Source: Fuerstiella sp. (GTDB taxonomy: Bacteria > Planctomycetota > Planctomycetia > Planctomycetales > Planctomycetaceae). Taken from it: a stretch of DNA of 64,000 bases. The stretch lies in NCBI GenBank assembly GCA_029247265.1, contig JAQWLN010000010.1, forward strand, positions 1 to 64,000. The letters are read 5' to 3'. The notes under the pieces were generated by a model. That model saw only the letters and a list, made by a program, of their open reading frames with translations. It was not told where the DNA came from and searched no databases. Numbering within the stretch: the stretch's first letter is position 1; every line of letters begins with the position of its first letter. The translations under genes and the position numbers were made by a program. Positions 34,482-44,124 of this stretch are shown here, piece after piece.

Positions 34482-36386
34482 ATGAAACCAGTCGAGCAGT
34501 TCGCTGGCCCACCACGCCGACAACTGCCGCGGAAGTATTCGGCGCCCTGGGCTGCGGCGTTGACTGTCATCGTGGCCTGTCTTGCAGTCAACAGACCGGC
34601 TGTCGCATCCGACACCCCGATTTTCCGGGAGCAACTACGACCGTTCCTTCAAAAGTACTGCATGGACTGCCACAAAGGCGCTGAAGCAGACGGCGGACTG
34701 GATCTTGCTGGTCTCAGTACGAATCTGACGGATGCGGAAGCCATGCGTCGCTGGGTGCTCATCCATGACCGTATATCGAACGGAGAGATGCCTCCGAAGG
34801 ACGAGAGTCGGCCGGCCATTGCAGAATCGTCTGCAGCACTCGCGACGCTCGCGTCTGCGTTAACAAAAGCAGATCGAGCGCGCAACGACGTGGTTTTGCG
34901 ACGACTTAACCGAAACGAATACGAAAACACCGTGCGTGATCTGTTCGACGTGCATGTTGATGTAAAGGCAAACCTGCCACAGGATGCGCCAATGTCCGGT
35001 TTCGACAATGTCGGCGAAGGACTGGCCGTTTCTGCGGAAGCGGCTCAGGCATATCTGGTCGCCGCGGACGTCACACTGGACGCAGTCTTCGGTCCGGCAA
35101 AGCCGCCGAAGCAAATCGACCATGAGACCAACCTGCTTGACCAGACGAATCACGATGGCACACCTCGCCTGACCAATCAGATCGGAAAAATGTTTCGTCA
35201 GACCGACGACGGCCTAGCCATTTTTCAGTCCAATTATTGTCCCACCAACCTGGTGAATCTGGCAAGACTGCGTCCACCGGCAGGCACCTATCGAGGCACG
35301 ATTCGTGCACGAGCCATCCAAAGTGAAAATCCGGTAACGCTCCGAATTTATGGAGGCGATACGATCGTCGGCAGAAGCGAAAAGCACCTGGTGGGCTACT
35401 ACGACATCCCGCCCGATGAATGGACAACGATCGAATTCACAGATCGGCTGGTCGAAGGTGGCGGAACTTATCAGCCAAAGTGCTACGGCACGCGCGATAC
35501 TCGTAAAGACGCCGATACCTATCCGGAACCAGGCATCGAAATCGGCGACATCACCATCGAAGGCCCGCTGGAGCAGTGGCCTCCACGCAGCCGCGGCTTG
35601 TTGCTGCGGGACATCGATATAGAAACGGGCACGCTGGACGACGCAGAAGCGATCCTGCGTCGAATTCTGCCGAAGGCATTCCGGCGTCCAGCAGATGAAG
35701 CGGAAGTCCAGCCCTTTGTGACTCTCGCAGCGTCAGCGCTGCAGGATGGCCGACCGTTTGAGGACGCCCTGCGGCTGGGGTTGAAGGGAATACTGTGTTC
35801 TCCGGAATTTCTGTTTATGGACGAACCAGGCCGTGATTCCATCAGCCAGTATGCACTTGCATCGCGGTTATCGTACTTCCTGTGGTCGTCGCTGCCGGAC
35901 CACGAACTGGTAACGCACGCGGACGATGGCACACTTGATAAACCGGACGTCCTGCGGGAACAGGTTGAACGACTGCTGAATGATCCAAAGGCAAACGCAT
36001 TCACGACAAACTTCGTGGGGCAGTGGCTGGATCTGCGAGACATTGACTTCACTGAACCCGATATGAATCTTTATCCGGACTTCGATGAGTTGCTCAGGCT
36101 CTCAATGATCGAAGAAACGAACCAGTACTTCGGGGAGATCCTCAATCACGATCTCAGTCTGCTTAACTTCATCGATTCAGATTTCACGATTCTGAACGAA
36201 CGTCTGGCAAGGCATTATGAAATCCCCGATGTTCAGGGCCAGAAGTTTCGTAAAATCACTTTGCCGGCCGACAGCGTCCGCGGTGGAGTGCTGACACAGG
36301 CCAGCGTGCTGAAAGTCACCGCCAACGGCACCAACACCTCACCTGTTCTGCGAGGAGTCTGGGTCATGGAAAATATTCTGGGATAA
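34482..36386 (+). CDS. PSCyt1-DUF1587-DUF1595-DUF1592 exported cytochrome protein, truncated by in-frame TAA
   Basis: Signal peptide (about residues 1-44), then a PSCyt1 haem domain (FREQLRPFLQKYCMDCHKGAEADGG), DUF1587 (VLRRLNRNEYENTVRDLFDV), a beta-rich domain of ~150 residues (YRGTIRARAIQSENPVTLRI), DUF1595 (AEAILRRILPKAFRRPADE) and DUF1592 (ILCSPEFLFMDEPG, ALASRLSYFLWSSLPDHEL, FTTNFVGQWLDLRDID). It stops at TAA 36384-36386 after RGVWVMENILG, exactly where the family continues with a Pro-rich linker and DUF1588. The missing part follows in frame (36387-36914). These proteins pair with DUF1552 proteins, present directly downstream; function unknown. Confidence 0.85.
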   Translation: MKPVEQFAGPPRRQLPRKYSAPWAAALTVIVACLAVNRPAVASDTPIFREQLRPFLQKYCMDCHKGAEADGGLDLAGLSTNLTDAEAMRRWVLIHDRISNGEMPPKDESRPAIAESSAALATLASALTKADRARNDVVLRRLNRNEYENTVRDLFDVHVDVKANLPQDAPMSGFDNVGEGLAVSAEAAQAYLVAADVTLDAVFGPAKPPKQIDHETNLLDQTNHDGTPRLTNQIGKMFRQTDDGLAIFQSNYCPTNLVNLARLRPPAGTYRGTIRARAIQSENPVTLRIYGGDTIVGRSEKHLVGYYDIPPDEWTTIEFTDRLVEGGGTYQPKCYGTRDTRKDADTYPEPGIEIGDITIEGPLEQWPPRSRGLLLRDIDIETGTLDDAEAILRRILPKAFRRPADEAEVQPFVTLAASALQDGRPFEDALRLGLKGILCSPEFLFMDEPGRDSISQYALASRLSYFLWSSLPDHELVTHADDGTLDKPDVLREQVERLLNDPKANAFTTNFVGQWLDLRDIDFTEPDMNLYPDFDELLRLSMIEETNQYFGEILNHDLSLLNFIDSDFTILNERLARHYEIPDVQGQKFRKITLPADSVRGGVLTQASVLKVTANGTNTSPVLRGVWVMENILG

Positions 36387-36914
36387 ACGACTCCCCCGCC
36401 GCCTTCCAACGTCCCCGCCGTCGAACCCGATATTCGCGGGGCGACTACGCTGCGGGAACAGCTGGCCAGACACAGCAACGAAGAATCGTGCGCGGTATGT
36501 CATGACAGGATCGACCCCGCTGGATTCGCACTGGAAAACTTTGATGTGATCGGCGGATGGCGTGACAGGTATCGAACACTTGGCGAAGGTGAACACCCGG
36601 GATTCTCTCAACACCCCATCACTTTCGCATGGATCCGCTATCGCATGGGCCTTCCCGTGGATGCCACCGGAACAACGTCCGCAGGTCAATCGTTCGGTGA
36701 CGTTAGAGAATTCAAACGACTGTTACTTGAACAGAAAAGCGGGGTCGCAACGGGACTAACAGAGAAACTGGTCACCTACGCACTCGGTCGCCGACTCGGG
36801 TTTTCGGACCGACTCGACATTCAAACAATCGTGAACAGCACAGCTCGCGATGACTACGGCTTCCGCACGTTGATTCACAAAATCGTGCAAAGCGAGATGT
36901 TTCGGAGACCTTAG
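36387..36914 (+). pseudogene. DUF1588-DUF1585 C-terminal part of the preceding cytochrome gene
   Basis: In the same frame as the upstream gene and starting at the codon after its TAA, the sequence reads TTPPPPSNVPAVEPDIRGA, the usual linker, then DUF1588 with a second haem motif (CAVCHDRIDPAGFALENFDVIGG) and DUF1585 (EFKRLLLEQKSGVATGLTEK, LVTYALGRRLGFSDRLDI, DYGFRTLIHKIVQSEMF). It has no start codon or signal peptide of its own near the beginning; the first in-frame ATG is at 36546. The tail ends one base before the DUF1552 ATG, as in intact operons of this kind. Confidence 0.78.
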
Positions 36915-36915
36915 A

Positions 36916-38175
36916 ATGATCACACCTTCACGACGAACATTCCTTCGCGCCTCCGGCGTTGCGGTTGGTCTTCCGTTTCTGGATGCCCTGCAGCCGCGAG
37001 CATTCGCTGCGGATAGTGCTCCGCGCAGACGCATGGTTGCCGTCAACGTTGGGCTCGGCCTGCACGCGCAGAATATCATTCCCGCCACGGCCGGACGAGA
37101 ATATGAACTACCGCCCTACCTGAAGACGGTCGAGGAATTTCGCAATCAGTTCACGTTCATCTCCGGCACGTCTCATCCGGACGTGGGCGGTGGACATCAG
37201 TCGGGAAAGTCGTTCCTGACAGCAGCCAAACATCCCAACAGCGCTGGGTTCAAGAATTCCATCTCGCTGGACCAATATGCGGCGGAACAACTGGGAACGG
37301 CAACACGGTTCAGCTCACTTGCCTTGACAATCTCCGGACCGGGGCTGTCGTGGTCGCGTTCGGGTGTGGAGATTCCCGCCGAAGTGCGACCCTCAAGAGT
37401 CTTTCAACAACTATTCCTTGAAGGAAAGCCCAGTGAAAAGGCGAAACAGGTTCAGCGACTGGAAGACGGACAAAGTGTCCTGGATGTTGTTCTGAGCAAA
37501 GCCGGCCGGATGAAGAAACGTTTGGGTGGCCGTGATCGTGACAAGATTGACCAGTACTTCAACGCGGTTCGCGAAGCAGAAAAGCGTCTGGTCAAAGCGC
37601 AGGCATGGGAAAAGCGTCCCCGGCCGAACGTTGACGTTGATCCACCGCGCGACGAACCGGATCGCAAAAAGATGATTGAACGCATTGGTCTGATGTACGA
37701 CATGATGCATCTGGCCATCGAAACGGACTCCACACGATTCATTACGTTCTACGACACCGGCATGAACGCCGTGCCGGTCATTCAGGGCGTCGACACCGAT
37801 TACCACATGCTTTCGCATCACGCAAAGGATCCGACAAAGATTGCTCAACTGACGATCGTCGAAACAGAAGTCATGAACGCTCTGGCGCGATTTCTGAGAA
37901 AGCTTGCCACTTCGCAGGAAGCAGGGTCGTCATTGCTGGACAATACGATGGTCCTGTTCGGTTCAAATCTCGGTAATGCCAGCAGTCACGACACTAAGAA
38001 TATGCCCGTCATGCTGGCCGGAGGCGGGTTCCGACATGGCCAGCATCTGGCCTTCGACCAAACCAACAACTATCCGCTGCCCAGGCTGTATGTCTCAATG
38101 CTCCAGCGGCTCGGTCTGGAAACCGAATCGTTCGCATCGTCCACGGGAACTATGGACGGACTGGAATTTGTTTGA
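36916..38175 (+). CDS. DUF1552 exported protein
   Basis: The N-terminus TPSRRTFLRASGVAVGLPFLDAL is a twin-arginine signal of the form usual for DUF1552 proteins. Diagnostic blocks follow: RMVAVNVGLGLHAQNIIPA, YLKTVEEFRNQFTFISGTSHP, SISLDQYAAEQLG, SVLDVVLSKAGRMKKRLGGRD, KIDQYFNAVREAEKRLVKA and DNTMVLFGSNLGNASSHDTKNMP. The family is an uncharacterised relative of DUF1501 and alkaline phosphatases, nearly always encoded beside DUF1587/1592/1588/1585 cytochrome genes. It starts one base after the upstream stop, so the genes should be co-transcribed. Intact at 419 residues. Confidence 0.93.
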   Translation: MITPSRRTFLRASGVAVGLPFLDALQPRAFAADSAPRRRMVAVNVGLGLHAQNIIPATAGREYELPPYLKTVEEFRNQFTFISGTSHPDVGGGHQSGKSFLTAAKHPNSAGFKNSISLDQYAAEQLGTATRFSSLALTISGPGLSWSRSGVEIPAEVRPSRVFQQLFLEGKPSEKAKQVQRLEDGQSVLDVVLSKAGRMKKRLGGRDRDKIDQYFNAVREAEKRLVKAQAWEKRPRPNVDVDPPRDEPDRKKMIERIGLMYDMMHLAIETDSTRFITFYDTGMNAVPVIQGVDTDYHMLSHHAKDPTKIAQLTIVETEVMNALARFLRKLATSQEAGSSLLDNTMVLFGSNLGNASSHDTKNMPVMLAGGGFRHGQHLAFDQTNNYPLPRLYVSMLQRLGLETESFASSTGTMDGLEFV

Positions 38176-38218
38176 CAACGATCAATTGCGGTTTCAAATC
38201 AACAAGGCAATTTCCTGA

Positions 38219-38983
38219 ATGAGCAAGAGCCCCGAAAATATTCACGTTGCTGCGATCCACGCCCATCCGGATGACATCGAGATCCAGTGCGCCGGGACCT
38301 TACTGCGGCTGAAGAAACTTGGCTGTCGCATTTCCGTCGCTACGATGACACCCGGTGATTGTGGCAGTGCGGAACTGTCGCAAGACGAAATTGCGGCAGT
38401 CCGACGCTCTGAAGCTGCGGCAGCGGCGGTCGTGATGGAAGCTGAATACACGTGCCTTGAATTTCGGGACCTGTCCATCTGTTTCGACAACGACAGCCGA
38501 CGTCGCATGACGGAATACCTGCGTCGTACGGCGCCGGACATAATCCTGACGGCACCTCCGGTCGACTACATGCATGACCACGAGATGACCAGCATGCTGG
38601 TGCGCGATGCCTGCTTTAACGCATCCGTCCCCAACTATAAGACTCGGCAGTGGGATCCGGCCGGCCCCATGCAGAAGATTCCCTACCTGTACTATGTTGA
38701 CGCGATTGAAGGTTCCGATCATTTCGGCAACCGTCACCCCGTCGACTTTATCGTCGACGTGTCGGAACACTTTGAAACCAAGATTGAATCTCTCGCCTGT
38801 CATGCCAGTCAGCGTGAATGGCTGCGTCGACAACACGGCATGGATGAATATCTGGACGCCTGTCGACGCTGGAGCGAAAAGCGAGGAAAGGAGCGGGGGG
38901 TCGCGCACGGAGAGGGGTTCAGGCAATACAAAGGCCACCCTCACCCGACCGACAACCTGCTGCTGGAATTGCTCAAGACGTGA
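38219..38983 (+). CDS. PIG-L/LmbE family deacetylase
   Basis: The zinc motif AHPDD lies at residues 15-19 ([21 protein letters not shown]), with [11 protein letters not shown] and a second metal-ligand region [18 protein letters not shown]. These mark the PIG-L fold, N-deacetylases acting on GlcNAc-containing substrates such as GlcNAc-inositol or mycothiol precursors. No signal peptide, so probably cytoplasmic. Substrate cannot be given. It lies 43 bases downstream of the DUF1552 gene and upstream of a small membrane protein and a Gfo/Idh/MocA oxidoreductase, an arrangement that fits sugar catabolism. Confidence 0.92.
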   Translation: MSKSPENIHVAAIHAHPDDIEIQCAGTLLRLKKLGCRISVATMTPGDCGSAELSQDEIAAVRRSEAAAAAVVMEAEYTCLEFRDLSICFDNDSRRRMTEYLRRTAPDIILTAPPVDYMHDHEMTSMLVRDACFNASVPNYKTRQWDPAGPMQKIPYLYYVDAIEGSDHFGNRHPVDFIVDVSEHFETKIESLACHASQREWLRRQHGMDEYLDACRRWSEKRGKERGVAHGEGFRQYKGHPHPTDNLLLELLKT

Positions 38984-39149
38984 ATTTCGCCGGAAATCAC
39001 GACGAAAAACACTTCCGGACTTTGAAAAAGTGTCCGGAACGACCATCCTCAATTCGACGTGCCCGCCAGCAAAAGCTATGCTTAACGCTCGCGACCGCCT
39101 GAGTTCGCTCCGTTTGCCTGAACACCATCTTCAACTATTCGTTTGAGCC

Positions 39150-39374
39150 ATGACAGAATCAGCCACTCCAGAGGACAAACCTCTGTTCACTCCTGTTGAA
39201 GTCCAGCAATTCGAAGCGGACGATGTCGTCGCAGGTTCTGCCATTGGCAAAATGCTGTCGCTGCTGTTCCTGTACACCGTTCTGGCAATGTCGTTTGTCG
39301 CGTGGTGGACATTCACCTCCGTGAGTGAAAATCACGGTTTGCCATCAGGTGGAGCAGTCCACACCGGGCACTAG
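39150..39374 (+). CDS. Small single-span membrane protein
   Basis: The 74-residue product has an acidic cytoplasmic-like N-terminus (TPEDKPLFTPVEVQQFEADD), one transmembrane segment at about residues 32-54 (GKMLSLLFLYTVLAMSFVAWW) and a short polar tail. No family recognised. The length, clean hydrophobic profile and position between the deacetylase and the oxidoreductase on the same strand support a real gene. No strong ribosome-binding site is seen before the ATG. Confidence 0.65.
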   Translation: MTESATPEDKPLFTPVEVQQFEADDVVAGSAIGKMLSLLFLYTVLAMSFVAWWTFTSVSENHGLPSGGAVHTGH

Positions 39375-39464
39375 CCGCAAAGACGGCAATCTCGACGCTG
39401 CGGCTCCATGCACAGAGTCCGACATTCCGTCACTGTGCGCCGAAAGAACACGACTCGGTGTATC

Positions 39465-40742
39465 ATGGGTCAGAAGACACTCAAAGTTGCGATCAGCGGG
39501 ACAGGCTTTGCGGGCGACTACACCGCCCGCACCTATTCCATGATGCCGCACAAGAACGGCGTTCAGGTTGAACTGGCCGGCGTTGTCTCGGGACGACTGG
39601 AAAACGCTGAACGTTTTGCTGAAGAACACAACATTCAGCACGCATACACCACGCACCAGGAAATGCTGGGTAACGCACAGCCCGACATCGACAACATCTG
39701 CTGTGCCAACTTCGCTCATGGCCCATACAGCATGGAAGCCGCCAGCGCTGGCGTTCCGGTGATCGTGCTGGAGAAACCACCCGTCATCTGGCCCGGATAT
39801 CCGGAAGGTCGAACGGCGGACGCCGGTACACGAAAACGTGAGACCATGGCATACCTCACGGAAGTTCTTGACGCGGTACGAACAGGTGGTTCGAAACTTC
39901 TGTACGCGGAAGACTTCGTCTACTTCGACGGCATCAAGGGAATCGTAGAGTTATTGATCGAAGCTCGCAGCAACGGCAAGGGCAAAGTCCTGTACCAGAG
40001 AGGCGTCTGTGCTCATCAGGGTTCACATGCACCAGCTTACGACACTCCGTCCAAATCGGGCGGTGGGGCGCTGTTTAACAAAGCCTGTCATCCACTGGGC
40101 CCCACGTTGTATCTGAAACAGGTGGAAGGCATCCTGCGGGGCACCGGCCCAATTCGCCCGGTGCGAGTATCCGCTGCGGCGATGCAGATACTGAAGCATC
40201 AACCCGAAAGCAGCGGTGAGCACTTTCGAGTCATGCAGAACGTCGATGACTTCGGCAGAATCACAGTCGTGTTCGAGGACGAAACGATCGCAGAAGTCAT
40301 CGGACACGACCTGAGCATCAGCGGCATTCGCAACGAGTTCTCGGTCATCACGGACTTTGCGCAGTATGATCTGCGAGTTAACCCGAACAACGAAAACGAG
40401 CTATTCCTGCCCGATGCCGCACACGCCGGCAAAATTCTTGTGCGTGAAAAACTGCCGACGTCGCAGGGAACCAGTTTCCCGCGGCCGAATCAGTTCTACT
40501 CACACGGCTACGTCAGCGAAATGAGCGACGCCGTCGACTGCGTGCTGCAATCGGATCGTTATCCACAGTCAGGGGCAATGATGGCGTGGGACACCATGGC
40601 CGTGCTGATGGCGTCGTACGAAAGCTCAGATGCAGGCAGCACATTCGTGGATATCGCGGAATATACGGTTGACGGCCGTAATTTCGCCTCAGCCGAAATT
40701 CCTGACCCTCGCAGGTTCGGCAGCGTCTTTCAACGGGTATGA
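39465..40742 (+). CDS. Gfo/Idh/MocA family NAD(P)-dependent oxidoreductase
   Basis: A Rossmann-fold N-terminus (LKVAISGTGFAGDYTARTYSMM) carries the dinucleotide-binding GxGFAG motif. The catalytic Lys region is VIVLEKPPVIWPG, corresponding to the EKP motif of the family, followed by LLYAEDFVYFDGIKGI and a C-terminal beta-sheet domain. The insertion between EKPP and the next helix (WPGYPEGRTADAGTRKRE) is longer than average. No signal peptide, so cytoplasmic. Likely oxidises or isomerises a sugar or inositol derivative; which one is not readable. The ATG at 39465 was chosen because the Rossmann strand begins five residues later. Confidence 0.9.
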   Translation: MGQKTLKVAISGTGFAGDYTARTYSMMPHKNGVQVELAGVVSGRLENAERFAEEHNIQHAYTTHQEMLGNAQPDIDNICCANFAHGPYSMEAASAGVPVIVLEKPPVIWPGYPEGRTADAGTRKRETMAYLTEVLDAVRTGGSKLLYAEDFVYFDGIKGIVELLIEARSNGKGKVLYQRGVCAHQGSHAPAYDTPSKSGGGALFNKACHPLGPTLYLKQVEGILRGTGPIRPVRVSAAAMQILKHQPESSGEHFRVMQNVDDFGRITVVFEDETIAEVIGHDLSISGIRNEFSVITDFAQYDLRVNPNNENELFLPDAAHAGKILVREKLPTSQGTSFPRPNQFYSHGYVSEMSDAVDCVLQSDRYPQSGAMMAWDTMAVLMASYESSDAGSTFVDIAEYTVDGRNFASAEIPDPRRFGSVFQRV

Positions 40743-41130
40743 AACTGACAGCCGCCCCAACCCGGTCGTGAAGTAGTCAACGTTGCCAGCGCGCCGCGAT
40801 TTCTGGCAGCGTGCACGATTGAGAATTCGCCGCATTTTTCCGTTGCCAGGCAAGGCAAGGCTGCAATCGGCAGATTCTGCCGATGCTCCACGTGCAGTCA
40901 GCATCCGGCCCCGGACTTCATATTGAGGCGTTTGCCGGAATCGGTTATTGCTACGGTACTCGGGACTCTTCTGTCGAAGCGTCTCCCCTCTCTCATAAAG
41001 CAATTTCATTGCTCATCACTACTCTCTCCCTGTCATAATTCCTGCTCACTCTCTGCAGTCGATTGGCTCAATCACTCAGACTCCTCCAATCGCCACTCAC
41101 CCCAAAAGAGGCGGTTCCAGGTATAGCTCC
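40743..41130. other. 388-base intergenic region upstream of bamA with a perfect inverted repeat
   Basis: No gene is recognised. A perfect inverted repeat ATCGGCAG-ATT-CTGCCGAT lies at 40866-40884, roughly 120 bases after the oxidoreductase stop. It has no T tract. The 3' part is a pyrimidine-rich, CTC-containing stretch (about 41010-41105) leading to AAGAGGCGG about 18 bases before the bamA ATG, where a promoter and leader are expected. Confidence 0.4.
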
Positions 41131-43989
41131 ATGAGAAGCAATCTTTATTCGTCGCCACATCGACCGCAGTCCGACGGAAGAGCCTTTGCGCTTCTGCGCG
41201 CAGTGGCTGTACTGCTGACAACGATCGTTGGCGTCGCTATTCCGCTATGCGCGCAAGAACTTCCGGAAGCTGTGGTCGCGATTCGAATCGAAGGAAACGA
41301 AACAATTCCGCAGGACGCCATCCGGGCAAATATCACCACGCAACCGGGGCGGAACATCACGAATCGGCAGGTTCGTGAAGACAAGAGAAACCTGATGAGT
41401 ACGCGTTGGTTTTACAACGTCAACGAGCGTTTCGAACCAACGGATGACGGTGTCGTCCTGATCTTTACGGTGCACGAACGTCCCATCGTTCGGCGTGTCG
41501 AATATCGGGGCATCAACAAACTGAAACTCAAAGAACTCGCATCGTGGACGAATCTGAAAAAGGGCAGTCCCTTCGACCATATGGCAAACCGCGACGCCGT
41601 CCATCGCATCGAACAGGAATACAGGGAACGCGGCTTCAATCATATAAAGGTAACACTCGAAACGGGCGGCGATCCGTCGGACCGGGACGTCATCTTTCGA
41701 ATTAACGAAGGTCCCAAGGTCCGTGTGCAGCATCGGGAATTTCAGTTTAAAGGTCCGCAACAATCCGGCGATATAACGTCGCTCTTTTCGGGACGCAAGT
41801 CGCAGGATGGTACTGTCGGGCTTTCGCCTTCTGCCGGTCGCCTGAGAACAAAGCTGGAAACCAAAGAAGCCCTGTTCGGTTTGTTTGGAGGGTTGTTCAA
41901 ACCAGAAACCATGCAGCAGGACATCGCCAGCCTAAAGCAGTACTACCGCAGCCTGGGATTCTTTGACGTTGAAGTCGAAGCCAAACCGCTGTTTTCATCC
42001 GATCGTTCCAGCGTAAAGATTCTGTACACGATCAACGAGGGCATTCCATTCAAGATCCGAAACATCACAGTGAACGGCAATAATGTTATTCCCGGCAAAC
42101 AGCTGCGACAGAATGCGCAGTTGCGACCAGGCCAATATTTTAATTCGCTGCCATTGTCGAAAGACGTTCAGCAAATGCTGGATCAGTACGGTGACCGCGG
42201 TCATTACTTCGCGTCGGTGGTTCCAGTGCCGCAGTTTACTGAAAAAGCAGGTGAGCTGGATCTGGTCTTCGAAATCGATGAAGACCGCCCCCGATATGTC
42301 AGAAACATCAACCCAACTCTGCAGGGCGACCATCCGCATACCATGGAAGTCGTCCCACTGAATCAATTTCAGATGGAGCCTGGCGATCTGGCTAATCCGA
42401 AGCTGATCCGTCGAGGTCGCAGCCGCATCAACGGAAGCGGGCTGTTTGAAGGCGTTCAGGTCGAGGTTATCCCCGTTGATCCGAACCAGACAATGCCGGC
42501 GTCCATGTCTCGCACCATTCGCGGGCAGTCAGGAGCAGGATATACGCCGGCCTGGACACAACTGTTTGATGTCTCAAAACCGATCACCCGATCAACGAAA
42601 GCGCCTGGGGGACATACATTCCCGTCACCCGCCAAGGCACCTGAGCAGTCGCGGACGTCCGTGAAGGCCGTAAACCAGCAGGTGTCCCTGCTGCACGATC
42701 CAGACATGCCATCGGTGGTCAAGTATCGAACCACTCAGCCAACGGAAATGTTTTACCGGCCGCAGTCGTCGTTACTGGTATCTTCCTTCGCGTCAACAAC
42801 GCACGACGATATCGTCGTGCGAGGGCAAAGCCCGCAGGGCGACTTCTACCCGGATCCAGGTCGGGGCAATGCGATGCTGGAAGGCAGTCCTTACAACAAT
42901 CAGTTCGAAGCACTGCCACCTGGCTGGGTCGACATCAACATTGATGCCGCTGAGGGCCGTACCGGACGTCTGATGTTCGGTGCGGGCGTAAACAGCGATG
43001 CCGGGATCGTTGGCTCGTTTGTCTGGGACGAACGCAACTTCAACCTGTTTGCACCTCCCAGAACATTCGCCGATATCATCGAAGGGCGCGCGTGGCGAGG
43101 TGGTGGACAGAGATTTCGCGCTGAGGCAGCACCGGGGGATCAGGTCAGCCGCTATGCCCTGAGCTGGACGGATCCCTACTTCCTATACACCGACTACAGC
43201 CTGAGCCTCAGCGGGTTCTACTTTAACCGTTTCTATCCGGACTGGGACGAAACCCGCCTTGGCGGTCGCGTCGCCCTCGGCAAGCAGCTCACCCCTGAAT
43301 GGTCTATCAACGGCGCGCTTCGTCTGGAAGACGTGGAAATCACCCGCGTCACCATTCCGACGCCTCCCGCACTGGCCAGTGTGGTGGGAAACAACTTCCT
43401 GTCCACCTTCCGAACCTCTGTGTCTCACGATACACGTGACTCAACATTGATGCCTGGAGAAGGACATTTCGTCGATCTGGCCTATGAACAGGCCTTCGGA
43501 GATTTCAACTATCCGCGTTTTGACACGGAAATGCGGCAATACATCACCATGCACAGCCGGCCGGACGGCAGTGGACGACAGGTGATGACTTTTGCCGGAA
43601 ACCTGGGCTGGAGCGGAGACAGTACGCCGGTCTTCGAACGCTACTTCGCCGGCGGCTTTCAGTCGTTCCGCGGATTTGCCTTTCGTGGTGTCACTCCACG
43701 AGTCGGCGGCGTCGCCGTTGGTGGCACGTGGCAGATGCTTGGTACAGTGGAATATCGTGTTCCCGTCACGGCCGACGACATGATCAACGTCGTCGCGTTC
43801 AGCGATGTCGGTACAGTCGAGCCTGACGTGTCCATTGACAACTTTCGAGTCACCGTCGGTGTCGGCCTGAGAGTGGTCGTACCTGCGATGGGCCCCGTCC
43901 CGCTGGCCTTCGACTTTGGCTTCCCGATCAAAAGCAGCCCCTTCGACGACGAACGAATCTTCAGCTTCTACGTTGGTATCAACCGGTAA
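41131..43989 (+). CDS. bamA: Outer-membrane protein assembly factor BamA (Omp85)
   Basis: The central subunit of the machine that inserts beta-barrel proteins in the outer membrane. It has a signal peptide (to ~residue 41, PLCAQ), then several POTRA domains: IRIEGNETIPQDAIRANITT, RRVEYRGINKLKLKELASW, a third around VRVQHREFQFKG, and IRNITVNGNNVIPGKQLRQNA. The C-terminal barrel carries the conserved L6 motif RGF (FQSFRGFAFRGVTPRVGG) and ends in a strand with the signature FSFYVGINR. A ~160-residue linker rich in Pro/Ser/Thr (about residues 440-610) between POTRAs and barrel is an insertion relative to proteobacterial BamA. The presence of this gene supports a diderm cell plan. Length 952 residues. 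Confidence 0.95.
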   Translation: MRSNLYSSPHRPQSDGRAFALLRAVAVLLTTIVGVAIPLCAQELPEAVVAIRIEGNETIPQDAIRANITTQPGRNITNRQVREDKRNLMSTRWFYNVNERFEPTDDGVVLIFTVHERPIVRRVEYRGINKLKLKELASWTNLKKGSPFDHMANRDAVHRIEQEYRERGFNHIKVTLETGGDPSDRDVIFRINEGPKVRVQHREFQFKGPQQSGDITSLFSGRKSQDGTVGLSPSAGRLRTKLETKEALFGLFGGLFKPETMQQDIASLKQYYRSLGFFDVEVEAKPLFSSDRSSVKILYTINEGIPFKIRNITVNGNNVIPGKQLRQNAQLRPGQYFNSLPLSKDVQQMLDQYGDRGHYFASVVPVPQFTEKAGELDLVFEIDEDRPRYVRNINPTLQGDHPHTMEVVPLNQFQMEPGDLANPKLIRRGRSRINGSGLFEGVQVEVIPVDPNQTMPASMSRTIRGQSGAGYTPAWTQLFDVSKPITRSTKAPGGHTFPSPAKAPEQSRTSVKAVNQQVSLLHDPDMPSVVKYRTTQPTEMFYRPQSSLLVSSFASTTHDDIVVRGQSPQGDFYPDPGRGNAMLEGSPYNNQFEALPPGWVDINIDAAEGRTGRLMFGAGVNSDAGIVGSFVWDERNFNLFAPPRTFADIIEGRAWRGGGQRFRAEAAPGDQVSRYALSWTDPYFLYTDYSLSLSGFYFNRFYPDWDETRLGGRVALGKQLTPEWSINGALRLEDVEITRVTIPTPPALASVVGNNFLSTFRTSVSHDTRDSTLMPGEGHFVDLAYEQAFGDFNYPRFDTEMRQYITMHSRPDGSGRQVMTFAGNLGWSGDSTPVFERYFAGGFQSFRGFAFRGVTPRVGGVAVGGTWQMLGTVEYRVPVTADDMINVVAFSDVGTVEPDVSIDNFRVTVGVGLRVVVPAMGPVPLAFDFGFPIKSSPFDDERIFSFYVGINR

Positions 43990-44124
43990 CAACGTATATC
44001 GAAGGCCTGCCACTGTAAGATTCTCAGACCAGACCGTTGATTCATTGTCTTTTTCTTCCAGGCACAGTTTCACGGAACTACGTCACTTCAGCCTGGTGTT
44101 CCGTGCGCTGCGAAGGAAGGGTCT

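Noticed and set aside
16559-36914. Stop-codon reassignment as the cause of the interrupted genes
   Set aside because: TAG, TGA and TAA each interrupt a gene, two further lesions are frameshifts, and intact genes in the window end with the same stop codons.
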